A stretch of DNA of 64,000 nt from Bradyrhizobium sp. Ec3.3 (GCF_000472925.1 NZ_AXAS01000015.1:124001-188000); one strand, 5' to 3'. Positions 9,245-18,207 are shown, numbered from the stretch's first letter. Translations and numbers: made by a program. The notes: generated by a model from the sequence alone, not told the origin.

Positions 9245-10474
9245 ATGACTGAAATTCGTGTGCCGACGCTCGGCGAATCCGTCACCGAGGCCACCATCGG
9301 CCGCTGGTTCAAGAAGGCCGGCGATCCCGTCGCCGTCGACGAGCCCTTGGTGGAGCTCGAGACCGACAAGGTCACCATCGAAGTGCCGGCGCCCTCGGCC
9401 GGCACGCTCAGCGAGATCATCGCCGCTGACGGTGCGACGGTTGCAGTCGGCGCGCTGCTCGGACAGATCACGGATGGCGCCGGCGCCGCCAAGCCGGCTG
9501 CCGCTCCCGCCAGGCCTGCCGCCGCGCCGGCTTCGGCTCCTGCACCCGCCGCGCCCAAGGCGGCGCCCGCCGATGCGCCGCTCGCCCCGTCGGTGCGAAA
9601 GCTCTCGGCCGAGACCGGCATCGATGCCTCGACCGTTCCGGGCTCCGGCAAGGACGGCCGCGTCACCAAGGGCGACATGCTCGCCGCGATCGAGCGCGCC
9701 GCCTCCGCGCCGACCCCGGTCAACCAGCCGGCCGCGGCCGTGCAGGTGCGCAGCCCCTCGCCGGCCGACGATGCCGCGCGCGAGGAGCGCGTCAAGATGA
9801 CCCGCCTGCGCCAGACCATCGCGCGGCGTCTCAAGGATGTACAGAACACGGCTGCGATGCTGACGACCTTCAACGAGGTCGACATGACCAACGTCATGGC
9901 GCTGCGCGCGCACTACAAGGACGTGTTCGAGAAGAAGCACGGCTCCAAGCTCGGCTTCATGGGCTTCTTCACCAAGGCGGTCGTGCAGGCGCTGAAGGAC
10001 ATCCCGGCGGTCAACGCCGAGATCGACGGCACCGACCTGATCTACAAGAACTACTACCACATCGGCGTCGCCGTCGGCACCGACAAGGGACTTGTCGTGC
10101 CCGTCGTCCGCGACTGCGATCAGAAGTCGATCGCCGACATCGAGAAGGGCATCGCCGATTTCGGCCGCCGTGCGCGCGACGGCCAGCTCAAGATCGAGGA
10201 GATGCAGGGCGGCACCTTCACCATCACCAATGGTGGCATCTACGGCTCGCTGATGTCGACGCCGATCCTGAACGCGCCACAGTCCGGCATCCTCGGCATG
10301 CACAAGATCCAGGAGCGGCCGATGGTGATCGGCGGCAAGGTCGAGGTCCGCCCGATGATGTATCTGGCGCTGTCCTACGATCACCGCGTGATCGACGGCA
10401 AGGAAGCCGTGACGTTCCTGGTCCGTGTCAAGGAGAGCCTGGAAGATCCGGCGCGGCTGGTCCTGGACCTCTGA
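9245..10474 (+). CDS. sucB: Dihydrolipoyllysine-residue succinyltransferase (OGDH E2)
   Basis: This is the core subunit of the 2-oxoglutarate dehydrogenase complex. The 409-residue product has an N-terminal lipoyl domain with the lipoylated Lys42 in ETDKVTIEVP. A long Ala/Pro-rich linker (about 80-117) follows, then a peripheral-subunit-binding domain (APSVRKLSAETGID...GRVTKGDML) and the catalytic domain with His380 and Asp384 in SYDHRVIDGKE. ATG 9245 follows AGGGAAAAG. There is one lipoyl domain, as usual for E2o. The neighbours sucA and lpd supply the other two components. Confidence 0.97.
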   Translation: MTEIRVPTLGESVTEATIGRWFKKAGDPVAVDEPLVELETDKVTIEVPAPSAGTLSEIIAADGATVAVGALLGQITDGAGAAKPAAAPARPAAAPASAPAPAAPKAAPADAPLAPSVRKLSAETGIDASTVPGSGKDGRVTKGDMLAAIERAASAPTPVNQPAAAVQVRSPSPADDAAREERVKMTRLRQTIARRLKDVQNTAAMLTTFNEVDMTNVMALRAHYKDVFEKKHGSKLGFMGFFTKAVVQALKDIPAVNAEIDGTDLIYKNYYHIGVAVGTDKGLVVPVVRDCDQKSIADIEKGIADFGRRARDGQLKIEEMQGGTFTITNGGIYGSLMSTPILNAPQSGILGMHKIQERPMVIGGKVEVRPMMYLALSYDHRVIDGKEAVTFLVRVKESLEDPARLVLDL

Positions 10475-10492
10475 TACCCAAAGTCTTGAAAG

Positions 10493-10518
10493 CGCCGTCG
10501 CCTGCACGGGCGACGGCG
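10493..10518 (+). other. Intercistronic stem-loop after sucB
   Basis: A perfect 10-bp stem (10493-10502 with 10509-10518) and six-base loop lies 19 bases after the sucB stop and 24 bases before the SDR start. No T-run follows, so it probably modulates message stability within the operon. Confidence 0.5.
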
Positions 10519-10541
10519 TGCGCGCAAGGATGGAGGCGAGC

Positions 10542-11291
10542 ATGACGGACAAGGTTGCGATCATCACCGGCGGCAGCCGCGGCATCGGCCGCGCCACCGC
10601 CCTCGCAGCGGCGGCGCGCGGTTTTCGCGTGGTCGTGGGCTATGCCAGCAACAAGAAGGCCGCCGACGAGGTCGTCGCCGCGATCGAAGCCAGGAACGGC
10701 AAGGCCATCGCGGTGAAGTGCGACGTCGCCGAGGAAAGCGATATCCTCGCGCTGTTCAAAGCGGCCGACAAGTTCGGTACCCTCGGCGCGCTCGTCAACA
10801 ATGGCGGCATTGTCGGCAAGAGCGGCGTGCGCGTCGACGAGATGTCGGCCGAGCGCATCCAGCGCGTCATGGCGGTCAACGTCACCGGCTCCATCCTCTG
10901 CGCACGCGAGGCGGTGAAGCGGATGTCGACCAAGCACGGCGGCAAGGGCGGCGTGATCGTCAATCTGTCGTCCGTCGCCGCCAAGCTCGGCTCGCCCAAC
11001 ACCTATGTCGACTATGCCGCCTCCAAGGGCGCGATCGATTCCTTTACCATCGGCCTCGGCTACGAGGTCGCCGGCGAAGGCATTCGCGTCGCGGGCATCC
11101 GCCCGGGCCTGATCGACACCGAAATCCACGCCGCCGGCGGCGAGCCCGATCGCGCCCATCGTCTGGCCCATTTGGTGCCGATGAAGCGCGTCGGCACCGC
11201 CGAGGAAATCGCCAATGCCATCGTCTGGCTGATGTCGGACGATGCCTCCTACGTCACCTCAGCCATTCTCGATGTGTCCGGCGGACGCTGA
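10542..11291 (+). CDS. SDR family oxidoreductase
   Basis: The 249-residue product is a classical short-chain dehydrogenase/reductase. It has the cofactor motif GGSRGIG at residues 10-16, NNGG at 87-90, a serine in NLSS (141-144) and the catalytic YAASK (158-162), ending with the typical LDVSGGR. This fits an NADP(H)-dependent reductase of the glucose-dehydrogenase or FabG-like groups. The substrate cannot be told from sequence. I chose ATG 10542 because GGAGGCGAG precedes it and the Rossmann strand begins immediately. It lies between sucB and lpd in the same direction, 38 bases before lpd, so it is co-expressed with OGDH. A role in that complex is not known. Confidence 0.9.
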   Translation: MTDKVAIITGGSRGIGRATALAAAARGFRVVVGYASNKKAADEVVAAIEARNGKAIAVKCDVAEESDILALFKAADKFGTLGALVNNGGIVGKSGVRVDEMSAERIQRVMAVNVTGSILCAREAVKRMSTKHGGKGGVIVNLSSVAAKLGSPNTYVDYAASKGAIDSFTIGLGYEVAGEGIRVAGIRPGLIDTEIHAAGGEPDRAHRLAHLVPMKRVGTAEEIANAIVWLMSDDASYVTSAILDVSGGR

Positions 11292-11328
11292 CACATCCTT
11301 TCACGCTAAACCTACGGGACTTCCTCTC

Positions 11329-12729
11329 ATGGCTACCTACGATCTCGTCGTCATCGGCACCGGACCGGGCGGTTATGTCTGCGCGGTGCGCGCAAGCCAG
11401 CTCGGCATGAAAGTCGCCGTGGTGGAAAAGAACGCCAGCCTCGGCGGCACCTGCCTCAATGTCGGCTGCATGCCGTCGAAGGCGCTGCTGCACGCCTCCG
11501 AAATGTTCGAGGAAGCCGCGCACTCCTTCGCCAAGATGGGCGTCTCGATCTCGGCGCCGAAACTCGATCTGCCCGCGATGATGAACTTCAAGCAGCAGGG
11601 CATCGATGGCAACGTCAAGGGCGTCGAGTTCCTGATGAAGAAGAACAAGATCGACGTGCTCAAGGGCAGCGGCAAGATTCTGGGCACCGGCAAGGTCGAG
11701 GTCTCCGCGGACGGCAAGTCGCAAGTCATCGAGACCAAGAACATCGTGATCGCCACCGGCTCGGACATCGCACGGCTGAAGGGCATCGAGATCGACGAGA
11801 AGCGCATCGTGTCGTCGACCGGCGCGCTCTCGCTGGAGAAGGCGCCGGGCAGGTTGCTGGTCATCGGTGCCGGCGTGATCGGGCTTGAGCTTGGCTCGGT
11901 GTGGCGCAGGCTCGGGTCCGAGGTCATGGTCGTCGAATTCCTCGATCGTATCCTGCCGGGCATGGACGGCGAAGTCGCACGGCAATTTCAACGCATCCTG
12001 GAAAAGCAGGGATTCGCGTTCAAGCTGGGCTCGAAGGTCACCGGCGTCGAATCGAACGGCAAGGCACTGCTCGCAAAGATCGAGCCGGCCGCCGGCGGTG
12101 CGGCTGAGACCATCGAGGCTGACGTCGTGCTGGTCTGCATCGGCCGCGTGCCCTACACCGATGGTCTCGGGCTGAAGGAGGCCGGCGTTGCGCTGGACAA
12201 TCGCGGCCGTGTGCAGATCGATGCCCACTTCGCGACCACCCTGAAGGGCGTCTATGCCATCGGCGATGTCGTCGCTGGCCCGATGCTCGCGCACAAGGCC
12301 GAAGACGAGGGCGTCGCCGTGGCGGAAATTCTCGCCGGCCAGGCCGGTCACGTGAACTACGACGTGATCCCAGGTGTGGTGTATACCACGCCGGAAGTGT
12401 CTTCCGTCGGCAAGACCGAGGAAGAGCTGAAGCAGGCGGGCGTGGCCTACACCGTCGGGAAGTTTCCCTTTACCGCCAACGGCCGCTCCAAGGTCAACCA
12501 GACCACTGACGGCTTTGTGAAAATTCTCGCAGATGCGAAGACCGATCGTGTGCTAGGCGTGCACATTGTCGGCCGTGAAGCCGGCGAAATGATCCACGAG
12601 GCGTGTGTGCTGATGGAGTTTGGGGGCAGCGCGGAAGATCTCGCCCGCACCTGCCATGCGCATCCGACCCGCTCGGAGGCCGTCAAGGAGGCCGCGCTTG
12701 CAGTCGGCAAGCGGGCCATCCATATGTAG
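11329..12729 (+). CDS. lpd: Dihydrolipoyl dehydrogenase (E3)
   Basis: This FAD flavoprotein reoxidises the dihydrolipoyl arm of SucB with NAD. The 466-residue product has GTGPGGY (10-16) for FAD, the redox disulfide Cys42/Cys47 in GGTCLNVGC, a second Rossmann GAGVIGLELGSV for NAD, and the C-terminal His445/Glu450 dyad in HAHPTRSE that completes the active site across the dimer. ATG 11329 is where the family begins. The longer frame upstream overlaps the SDR gene. It is the last enzyme gene of the mdh-to-lpd block and probably serves the OGDH complex, since pyruvate dehydrogenase genes are not in this window. Confidence 0.97.
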   Translation: MATYDLVVIGTGPGGYVCAVRASQLGMKVAVVEKNASLGGTCLNVGCMPSKALLHASEMFEEAAHSFAKMGVSISAPKLDLPAMMNFKQQGIDGNVKGVEFLMKKNKIDVLKGSGKILGTGKVEVSADGKSQVIETKNIVIATGSDIARLKGIEIDEKRIVSSTGALSLEKAPGRLLVIGAGVIGLELGSVWRRLGSEVMVVEFLDRILPGMDGEVARQFQRILEKQGFAFKLGSKVTGVESNGKALLAKIEPAAGGAAETIEADVVLVCIGRVPYTDGLGLKEAGVALDNRGRVQIDAHFATTLKGVYAIGDVVAGPMLAHKAEDEGVAVAEILAGQAGHVNYDVIPGVVYTTPEVSSVGKTEEELKQAGVAYTVGKFPFTANGRSKVNQTTDGFVKILADAKTDRVLGVHIVGREAGEMIHEACVLMEFGGSAEDLARTCHAHPTRSEAVKEAALAVGKRAIHM

Positions 12730-12762
12730 GCGACGCGCCGAGCCGAATCGGGCGGGAAACAC

Positions 12763-13293
12763 ATGCTGCGCCGCCTTCTTCAACCGGTCTGGGTCCTGCT
12801 GGCGATCATCTTTTTGATCGAAGCCTGGCTGTGGGACCATCTCGAGCCGATCGTGGCGCGTGTCGTTGCCGCGATCCCGCTCGCGCAGTTCAAGCAATGG
12901 CTGACCGAACGCGTCGATGCGCTGTCGCCGGCGATGACGCTGATCGTCTTCGTCGTGCCGATCATCCCGCTGTTTCCGCTCAAGCTGGTCGGGCTCTGGC
13001 TGCTCACCCACGAATACTGGATGAGCGCGGTGTTCACGATCCTGTTCGCCAAACTGCTCGGCGTCGGCGTCACCGCCTTCGTGTTCGACGTGACGCGCGA
13101 CAAGCTGCTGGAGATGGCGTGGTTCGAGCGGCTCTATGATTTCGTGATGATGATCCGCGCCAAATCGACGGCGCTGGTCGAGCCGATCAAGCTGCGCATC
13201 AAGAATGCCCTTACCGGCAATGGCGAGGGATGGTCCTCCCGGGCACTCCGTCTGATCCAGCGCTTCCGCAAGAGCGTGCACGAGGCACGGTAG
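12763..13293 (+). CDS. Small membrane protein of unknown function
   Basis: The 176-residue product has hydrophobic segments at about residues 8-24 (PVWVLLAIIFLIEAWLW), 58-85 (AMTLIVFVVPIIPLFPLKLVG...) and 88-112, followed by a basic cytoplasmic-type tail rich in Arg/Lys (RLIQRFRKSVHEAR). I recognise no enzymatic motif. It starts 33 bases after lpd on the same strand and probably belongs to the tail of that transcript. A 28-base-arm palindrome follows. Codon use matches its neighbours, so it is likely a real, conserved gene. Confidence 0.78.
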   Translation: MLRRLLQPVWVLLAIIFLIEAWLWDHLEPIVARVVAAIPLAQFKQWLTERVDALSPAMTLIVFVVPIIPLFPLKLVGLWLLTHEYWMSAVFTILFAKLLGVGVTAFVFDVTRDKLLEMAWFERLYDFVMMIRAKSTALVEPIKLRIKNALTGNGEGWSSRALRLIQRFRKSVHEAR

Positions 13294-13343
13294 TTGCTGC
13301 GATGATCGCAGCGTCGAGCCAGGACTCGCGCCAATTCTTCAGT

Positions 13344-13470
13344 GTCGTCCCGGCGAAGGCCGGGACCCATAACCCCAGGGAGAAGTTTGGCGAAGATTCG
13401 TCGCCCGGTACTCCTGCCACCCGCAATCGATAAATCACGCGGTATGGGTCCCGGCCTTCGCCGGGACGAC
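13344..13470. repeat. Long perfect inverted repeat (GTCGTCCCGGCGAAGGCCGG family)
   Basis: Bases 13344-13371 are the exact reverse complement of 13443-13470 (28-bp arms) around a 71-base spacer. The element sits between two convergent genes (the membrane protein and the DUF4337 gene). A short derivative of the same core is present at 41705-41730. This is a dispersed REP-like intergenic repeat and could act as a bidirectional terminator here. Confidence 0.8.
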
Positions 13471-13492
13471 GATGGAGCAAGGTGCGACAACG

Positions 13493-14086
13493 CTACCCGT
13501 GCAGATGCAGCAGATGCGGCCACCACAGGCCAAGTGCGGTCATCACCATGCCGGCGAGCGTCAGGAGGCCGCCGACATAGGCGAGCGCAATGATGCCGGT
13601 GATGATGGTGGCCGAAGCCAGCACGATGCCGATCTGGAAGGCGGCCGAGGCCAGCTCGAAGTGATGGTATTTTGCGGTCGCCTCGTCGCGCTCGTGCTCG
13701 GCATGTTTTGCTTTTTCGGCGAGCTGTTCGGTGCCCTCGCCGGTCTCCGGCTCGGAACGATAACGCGCCGCGGTCTTCTGCCAGTCCTCGATCTGCTTCT
13801 GGATGGCCGCCTTGATGGCGTCGTCGGCGGCCGAGCCCAGCGTGAGCTTGCCCTGCTCGGCTGCGGTCTGCACCACGGTGCGGCGGACGCTCTTGGCCTG
13901 GAAGAACGCCCAGAGATTGGCGGCCTCGACGTTCTTGCTGATCGCCTCGGTCTGCGCACCCTTGCCGAGCGTCTCCGAGATCGCAAGGAACAGCGCCAGC
14001 ACCGCGATCAGAAGGGCGATCTTCTTGTTCTCGCCGGATGCGTGCTCGGCATGCTCCGCGTGCTCCATGCTTTCGTGTGCGCTCAT
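13493..14086 (-). CDS. DUF4337 family membrane protein
   Basis: The 197-residue product matches what I know of DUF4337 proteins. It has a His/Glu-rich N-terminus (MSAHESMEHAEHAEHAS), a first membrane segment at about 22-40, the conserved NLWAFFQAKSVRRT region, a long charged helical middle (about 75-150, probably coiled coil), and two C-terminal membrane segments. GGAGGGA lies six bases before ATG 14086, which decides this start over a longer frame. It is convergent with the lpd-linked membrane gene and precedes xerC on the opposite side with an 83-base gap. The function is unknown. Confidence 0.85.
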   Translation of the reverse strand: MSAHESMEHAEHAEHASGENKKIALLIAVLALFLAISETLGKGAQTEAISKNVEAANLWAFFQAKSVRRTVVQTAAEQGKLTLGSAADDAIKAAIQKQIEDWQKTAARYRSEPETGEGTEQLAEKAKHAEHERDEATAKYHHFELASAAFQIGIVLASATIITGIIALAYVGGLLTLAGMVMTALGLWWPHLLHLHG

Positions 14087-14169
14087 AATATCCCTCCTGC
14101 CTCGGTTCCCCACGATTGACCGAACCGCGGGCGCCGCGCAAGAGGCAAGCAAGTTGTGACGTCAGTGTG

Positions 14170-15135
14170 TCAGCGTCGCGGATGCGCGCTGGCGTAGACT
14201 TCGAGCAGCCGTTCGGAATCGATGCCGGTATAGACCTGCGTGGTCGACAGCGAGGAATGGCCGAGCAATTCCTGGATCGCGCGCAGGTCGCCGCCGCGCG
14301 ACAGAAGATGCGTGGCAAAGGAATGCCGCAGCGCGTGCGGCGTGGCGCTGTCGGGCAGGCCAAGTGCGCCGCGCAGCCGCTCCATCGCGAGCTGGATGAT
14401 GCGCGGGCTCAAGGGACCGCCGCGCGCGCCGACGAAGACCGGGCCTTCGGCCAGCAACGGATGCGGGCACATCGCGACATATTCGGCGACCAGTGCCAGC
14501 ACGTTTTGCAGCACCGGCACCATGCGCGTCTTGTTGCCCTTGCCGGTGACGACGAGCACGTCGCCTTCACCGGGGCGCGGCACGTCGCGCCGCTTTAGTC
14601 CCAAGGCTTCCGAGATGCGCAGGCCCGAGCCGTAGAGCAGGGCCATCACGGCGGCGTCGCGCACCAGGATCCAGGTCTCGCGCTCTTCGCCGGCGCGCTC
14701 GTCGGCGTCGGCGAGGCGCTTGGCGGATGCCATCGGCAGCGGCTTTGGCAGGCTCTTGGCCACCTTTGGGGCGCGAATGGCAGAGAGCGCGCCGACCTTG
14801 CCCTTGCCCTCGCGCTCAAGGAAGCGGCCGAACGAGCGCAGGCCCGCAAGTGCGCGCATCAAGGAGCGGCCGGCGACGTCGTCGGCGCGGCGCATCGCCA
14901 TGAAGGCTCTGATGTCGCTGGCCTCGAGCGCGGCGAAGCGCTTGAGCGTCACGCGCTCGCCCCAATGGGTGCAGAGGAAATCCAGGCACTGCCTAAGGTC
15001 GCGGGCATAGGCTTCCAGCGTCTTCGGCGACAGCCGCCGCTCGGCGCCGAGATGCGACAGCCAGCGCATCATCTCCTGCGCGATCGACGGATCGGCGCTG
15101 GCGAGCTCGATTGGTGGGGCGGCCGCTTTGCTCAT
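14170..15135 (-). CDS. xerC: Site-specific tyrosine recombinase XerC
   Basis: XerC acts with XerD at dif during chromosome-dimer resolution. The 321-residue product has an N-terminal SAM-like core-binding domain (about 20-110) and the full catalytic set: Arg173 (GSGLRISEAL), Lys199 (GKGNK), His267 and Arg270 (HALRHSFATHLL), His293 (LGHSS) and the nucleophile Tyr302 (TTQVYT). Divergence from priA across a 121-base gap is the standard alphaproteobacterial arrangement and supports xerC rather than a phage integrase. No attachment site or mobile genes flank it. Confidence 0.93.
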   Translation of the reverse strand: MSKAAAPPIELASADPSIAQEMMRWLSHLGAERRLSPKTLEAYARDLRQCLDFLCTHWGERVTLKRFAALEASDIRAFMAMRRADDVAGRSLMRALAGLRSFGRFLEREGKGKVGALSAIRAPKVAKSLPKPLPMASAKRLADADERAGEERETWILVRDAAVMALLYGSGLRISEALGLKRRDVPRPGEGDVLVVTGKGNKTRMVPVLQNVLALVAEYVAMCPHPLLAEGPVFVGARGGPLSPRIIQLAMERLRGALGLPDSATPHALRHSFATHLLSRGGDLRAIQELLGHSSLSTTQVYTGIDSERLLEVYASAHPRR

Positions 15136-15256
15136 GCGCTCTGGACGTGGTGATTCCGCACAGTATATCGCATCACACTCGTTTATCGTTCGCTAAGGCC
15201 GCCGCGCGCGGCTAGCCTTGAGGCCCCGGGTTCCGATTCTCCGTCCAAGACTATTC

Positions 15257-17467
15257 ATGGATCATTCGTCGCGCAGCCACACTGCCCCCGCCATTTCGAC
15301 CCGCATGGTCGACGTGCTGGTGCCGGTCGCGCTCGACCAGACCTATTCCTACCGCGTGCCGCGCGGCATGGAATTGAAGGCGGGCGATCTCCTCAGTGTG
15401 CCGCTCGGCCCGCGCGAGGTGCTGGCGGTGGTGTGGGCAGAGAACGCCAATCCGGATCCTCGCCTGCACAACCGTCTAAAGGACGTCAGCGAGAAACTCG
15501 ACGTCCCGCCGCTGAAGGGCGAGCTGCGCGCGCTGGTCGACTGGGTCGCCAACTACACGCTCGGCCCGCGCGGCATGGTTTTGCGCATGTGCCTGCGCAT
15601 GGGCGAAAATCTCGGGCCCGAGCGGATGCGCGCCGGCGTGCGGCTGGTCGGCGATCCGCCAAGGCGGCTGACGCCGGCGCGGCGGCGGGTGATCGAGATG
15701 CTGTCGGATCGCCTGCTGCACGGCAAGTCCGATGTCGTGAAGGAGGCGGGCGTTTCGGCCGGGGTGATCGATGGTCTCGTCGACGAAGGCACGTTGACGG
15801 TCGAGCCGTTGCCGCCGCCGCCACCACCGCCGGCGCCCGACCCCGCCTACGGCCAGCCGGAATTCACGCATCTGCAACGCACTGCGGTCGATGCGATGCG
15901 CGCGCTTGCGGCCAACGGCACCTTTCATGTCGCCCTGCTCGACGGCGTCACCGGCTCGGGCAAGACCGAGGTTTATTTCGAGGCGGTCGCCGAGACTATC
16001 CGCCGCGGCAAGCAGTCGCTGATCCTGATGCCGGAGATCGCGCTTACCGGCCAGTTCCTCGACCGCTTCGCGCAACGTTTTGGCGTGCGGCCGCTGGAAT
16101 GGCATTCGGAGCTCACCCCGCGCACCCGCGCGCGCAACTGGGCGGCGATCTCGGAAGGGAGCGCGCCGGTCGTGGTCGGCGCCCGCTCGGCGCTGTTTCT
16201 GCCCTACGCCGATCTGGGCCTCATCGTCGTCGATGAAGAGCACGACCAGGCCTACAAGCAGGATGACGGCGTGCATTATCACGCCCGCGACATGGCGGTG
16301 GTGCGGGCGCATATCGCAAAAATTCCGATCGTGCTGGCCTCTGCGACGCCGTCGGTCGAATCAGAGGTCAATGCGCGCAAGGGACGCTATCAGCGCATCG
16401 CGCTGCCCTCGCGCTTCGGCGGCCAGCACATGCCGCATATCGAGGCGATCGACCTGCGCCGCGAGCAGCCGGCGCGCGGCCGCTTCATCTCGCCGCGACT
16501 TGCGGGCGAAATCCGGACCGCGATCGAGCGGCGCGAGCAGGCGCTGTTGTTCCTCAATCGCCGCGGCTACGCGCCGCTGACATTGTGTCGCGCCTGCGGC
16601 CATCGCTTCGCCTGCACCATCTGCGATGCCTGGTTGGTCGATCACAGGTTCCGCCAGCGGCTGGTCTGCCATCACTGTGGTTTCTCGATGCCGCGGCCGA
16701 ACGTCTGCCCGCATTGCGCGGCGGAGGAGTCGCTGGTCGCGGTCGGGCCCGGCGTCGAGCGTTTGCAGGAGGAGGCGGCCGCGCTGTTTCCGCAAGCCCG
16801 CGCCATGGTGCTGTCGAGCGATCTCATCACCTCGATCGAGACGATGCGCTCGGAGTTGAATGACATTGCCGAGGGCCGCGTCGATATCATCATCGGCACC
16901 CAGCTCGTCGCCAAGGGTCACAATTTTCCGCGGCTCAATCTGGTCGGTGTGGTCGATGCGGACCTCGGCCTTTCCAACGGCGATCCGCGCGCTGCCGAGC
17001 GCACCTGGCAGCTGCTCAACCAGGTGATCGGCCGTGCCGGCCGCGAGCAGGGCCGCGGTGTCGGCTATCTCCAGACCCATCAGCCCGAGCATCCCGTGAT
17101 GAAGGCGCTGATCGCCTGCGATCGCGAAGCCTTCTACAACAGCGAGATCGATCTGCGTGAGCGCACGCTCTATCCGCCGTTCGGGCGGCTTGCGGGCCTC
17201 ATTATTTCCGCCGGCGATCGCCCGAGTGCGGAAGGATTTGCGCGCCGGCTCGTTGCGGTGGCGCCGCGCGACGAGCGCGTGAAGGTGCTCGGACCGGCGG
17301 AAGCGCCGCTCGCCGTGATCAAGGGCCGTTATCGTTTCCGCATCCTGGTGAAGTCCGCGCGCGGCTTCGATCTCTCGGACTATTTGCGCAACTGGCTCGC
17401 CGTGGCGCCGAAGCCGAAGGGCAATCTCAAGCTCGAGACCGACGTCGATCCGCAGAGCTTTTTGTAG
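15257..17467 (+). CDS. priA: Primosomal protein N' (replication restart helicase)
   Basis: PriA recognises abandoned replication forks and reloads the replicative helicase. The 736-residue product has an N-terminal DNA-binding part starting VDVLVPVALDQTYSYRVP and a proline-rich linker (about 185-195). Walker A is GVTGSGKT (230-237) and the DEEH box is at 326-329. A zinc-binding module of four CxxC pairs lies in the stretch from CRACGHRFACTIC to CPHC, and the helicase C-terminal lobe contains GTQLVAKGHNFP and QVIGRAGR. I preferred ATG 15257 over a TTG at 15218 that lacks a ribosome site. It is divergent from xerC. Confidence 0.96.
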   Translation: MDHSSRSHTAPAISTRMVDVLVPVALDQTYSYRVPRGMELKAGDLLSVPLGPREVLAVVWAENANPDPRLHNRLKDVSEKLDVPPLKGELRALVDWVANYTLGPRGMVLRMCLRMGENLGPERMRAGVRLVGDPPRRLTPARRRVIEMLSDRLLHGKSDVVKEAGVSAGVIDGLVDEGTLTVEPLPPPPPPPAPDPAYGQPEFTHLQRTAVDAMRALAANGTFHVALLDGVTGSGKTEVYFEAVAETIRRGKQSLILMPEIALTGQFLDRFAQRFGVRPLEWHSELTPRTRARNWAAISEGSAPVVVGARSALFLPYADLGLIVVDEEHDQAYKQDDGVHYHARDMAVVRAHIAKIPIVLASATPSVESEVNARKGRYQRIALPSRFGGQHMPHIEAIDLRREQPARGRFISPRLAGEIRTAIERREQALLFLNRRGYAPLTLCRACGHRFACTICDAWLVDHRFRQRLVCHHCGFSMPRPNVCPHCAAEESLVAVGPGVERLQEEAAALFPQARAMVLSSDLITSIETMRSELNDIAEGRVDIIIGTQLVAKGHNFPRLNLVGVVDADLGLSNGDPRAAERTWQLLNQVIGRAGREQGRGVGYLQTHQPEHPVMKALIACDREAFYNSEIDLRERTLYPPFGRLAGLIISAGDRPSAEGFARRLVAVAPRDERVKVLGPAEAPLAVIKGRYRFRILVKSARGFDLSDYLRNWLAVAPKPKGNLKLETDVDPQSFL

Positions 17468-17488
17468 AGAGCGCGACAAGTCTATCCA

Positions 17489-17575
17489 CGTCATTGCGAG
17501 CGAGGCGAAGCAATCCAGACTCCCTCCGCGAGGGGCAGTCTGGATTGCTTCGTCGCTGCGCTCCTCGCAATGACG
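17489..17575. repeat. Palindromic repeat, CGTCATTGCGAGC family
   Basis: This 87-base imperfect palindrome begins CGTCATTGCGAGCGAGGCGA and ends in its reverse complement (CTCGCAATGACG), with internal GCAATCCAGA/TCTGGATTGC arms. A sister copy with the same outer and inner arms is at 40669-40748. It follows the priA stop by 22 bases. It is a dispersed intergenic element, not a coding sequence. Confidence 0.85.
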
Positions 17576-17583
17576 AGAGCACG

Positions 17584-17619
17584 AAAAAGCCCGCCGTCCC
17601 CCAAGACGGCGGGCTTGTT
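17584..17619. terminator. Bidirectional intrinsic terminator between priA and rlpA
   Basis: A 10-bp GC-rich stem (17589-17598 with 17605-17614) is flanked by AAAAA on the left and TTGTTT on the right. Read on the minus strand it is a textbook stem plus T5 for rlpA, and on the plus strand it can stop priA transcripts. Confidence 0.8.
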
Positions 17620-17700
17620 TCGAGCGCAGCAAATCTCACAAGGTCCGTTGCGGACGATGAAACTGCCGGGCTCGTTATGAGATGCGCGTCGAACGACGCG

Positions 17701-18207
17701 TCAGGAGACGACCTCGGCGGTCACGCGGCCGACGCCGGCGCCGGTCAGGCCGATGGCGCGGGCAGCGCCGGTGGAGAGGTCGAGGACACGGCCGCGAACG
17801 AACGGGCCACGATCATTGATGGTGACGATGACGCTCTGGCCGCCATGGGTCACGCGCAGCTTGGTGCCGAACGGCAGCGAACGATGCGCCGCGGTCATGG
17901 CGTTCTGGTTGAAGCGTGCGCCCGACGCCGTGCGGCTGCCGGACTCATTGCCGTAATAGGAGGCCATGCCGGAGAAGCTGTGGCCGGAACCCGAGGAGGG
18001 CGTCACGGAGGCGTTGGCGTTCATCCAGGAACCCGCAATCGACGTGTCGCTGGTGCTGGCCTCGTGATGATGATGATGCCGGTAATGGTGATGCCGGGAT
18101 TTGGCGGAAGCTTCGGTGGCAGTTCCACCGATGACGAGAGTGGCAGCGACGAAAGCGATCGCCGTCTGCGGCCGGGTTGCAAACCCCAATGTCTTCAATG
18201 ACAACAT
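17701..18207 (-). CDS. rlpA: RlpA-like septal/envelope lytic transglycosylase domain protein
   Basis: The 168-residue product has an N-terminal signal peptide (about residues 8-36, ending TEASA). A histidine-rich tract follows (HHHYRHHHHH near 39-48), then a Ser/Ala-rich linker and a C-terminal double-psi beta-barrel with GMASYYG, SGARFN, LPFGTKLRVT and the catalytic-type ITVNDRGPF-like segment (VTINDRGPF). There is no SPOR domain and no lipobox cysteine, so it is a short, soluble secreted form. It acts on peptidoglycan in the periplasm, presumably near the division site. A terminator lies 80 bases downstream. A CtrA-like box (18389-18404) lies 182 bases upstream. Confidence 0.88.
   Translation of the reverse strand: MLSLKTLGFATRPQTAIAFVAATLVIGGTATEASAKSRHHHYRHHHHHEASTSDTSIAGSWMNANASVTPSSGSGHSFSGMASYYGNESGSRTASGARFNQNAMTAAHRSLPFGTKLRVTHGGQSVIVTINDRGPFVRGRVLDLSTGAARAIGLTGAGVGRVTAEVVS

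Noticed and set aside
13344..13470. Inverted repeat considered as an insertion-sequence end pair or CRISPR unit
   Set aside because: The spacer is only 71 bases with no transposase, and there is a single pair rather than an array. REP-like elements explain it better.
14170..15135. Tyrosine recombinase considered as a phage or island integrase
   Set aside because: Divergence from priA and the typical XerC length and motifs identify the housekeeping recombinase. No att site or cargo is present.
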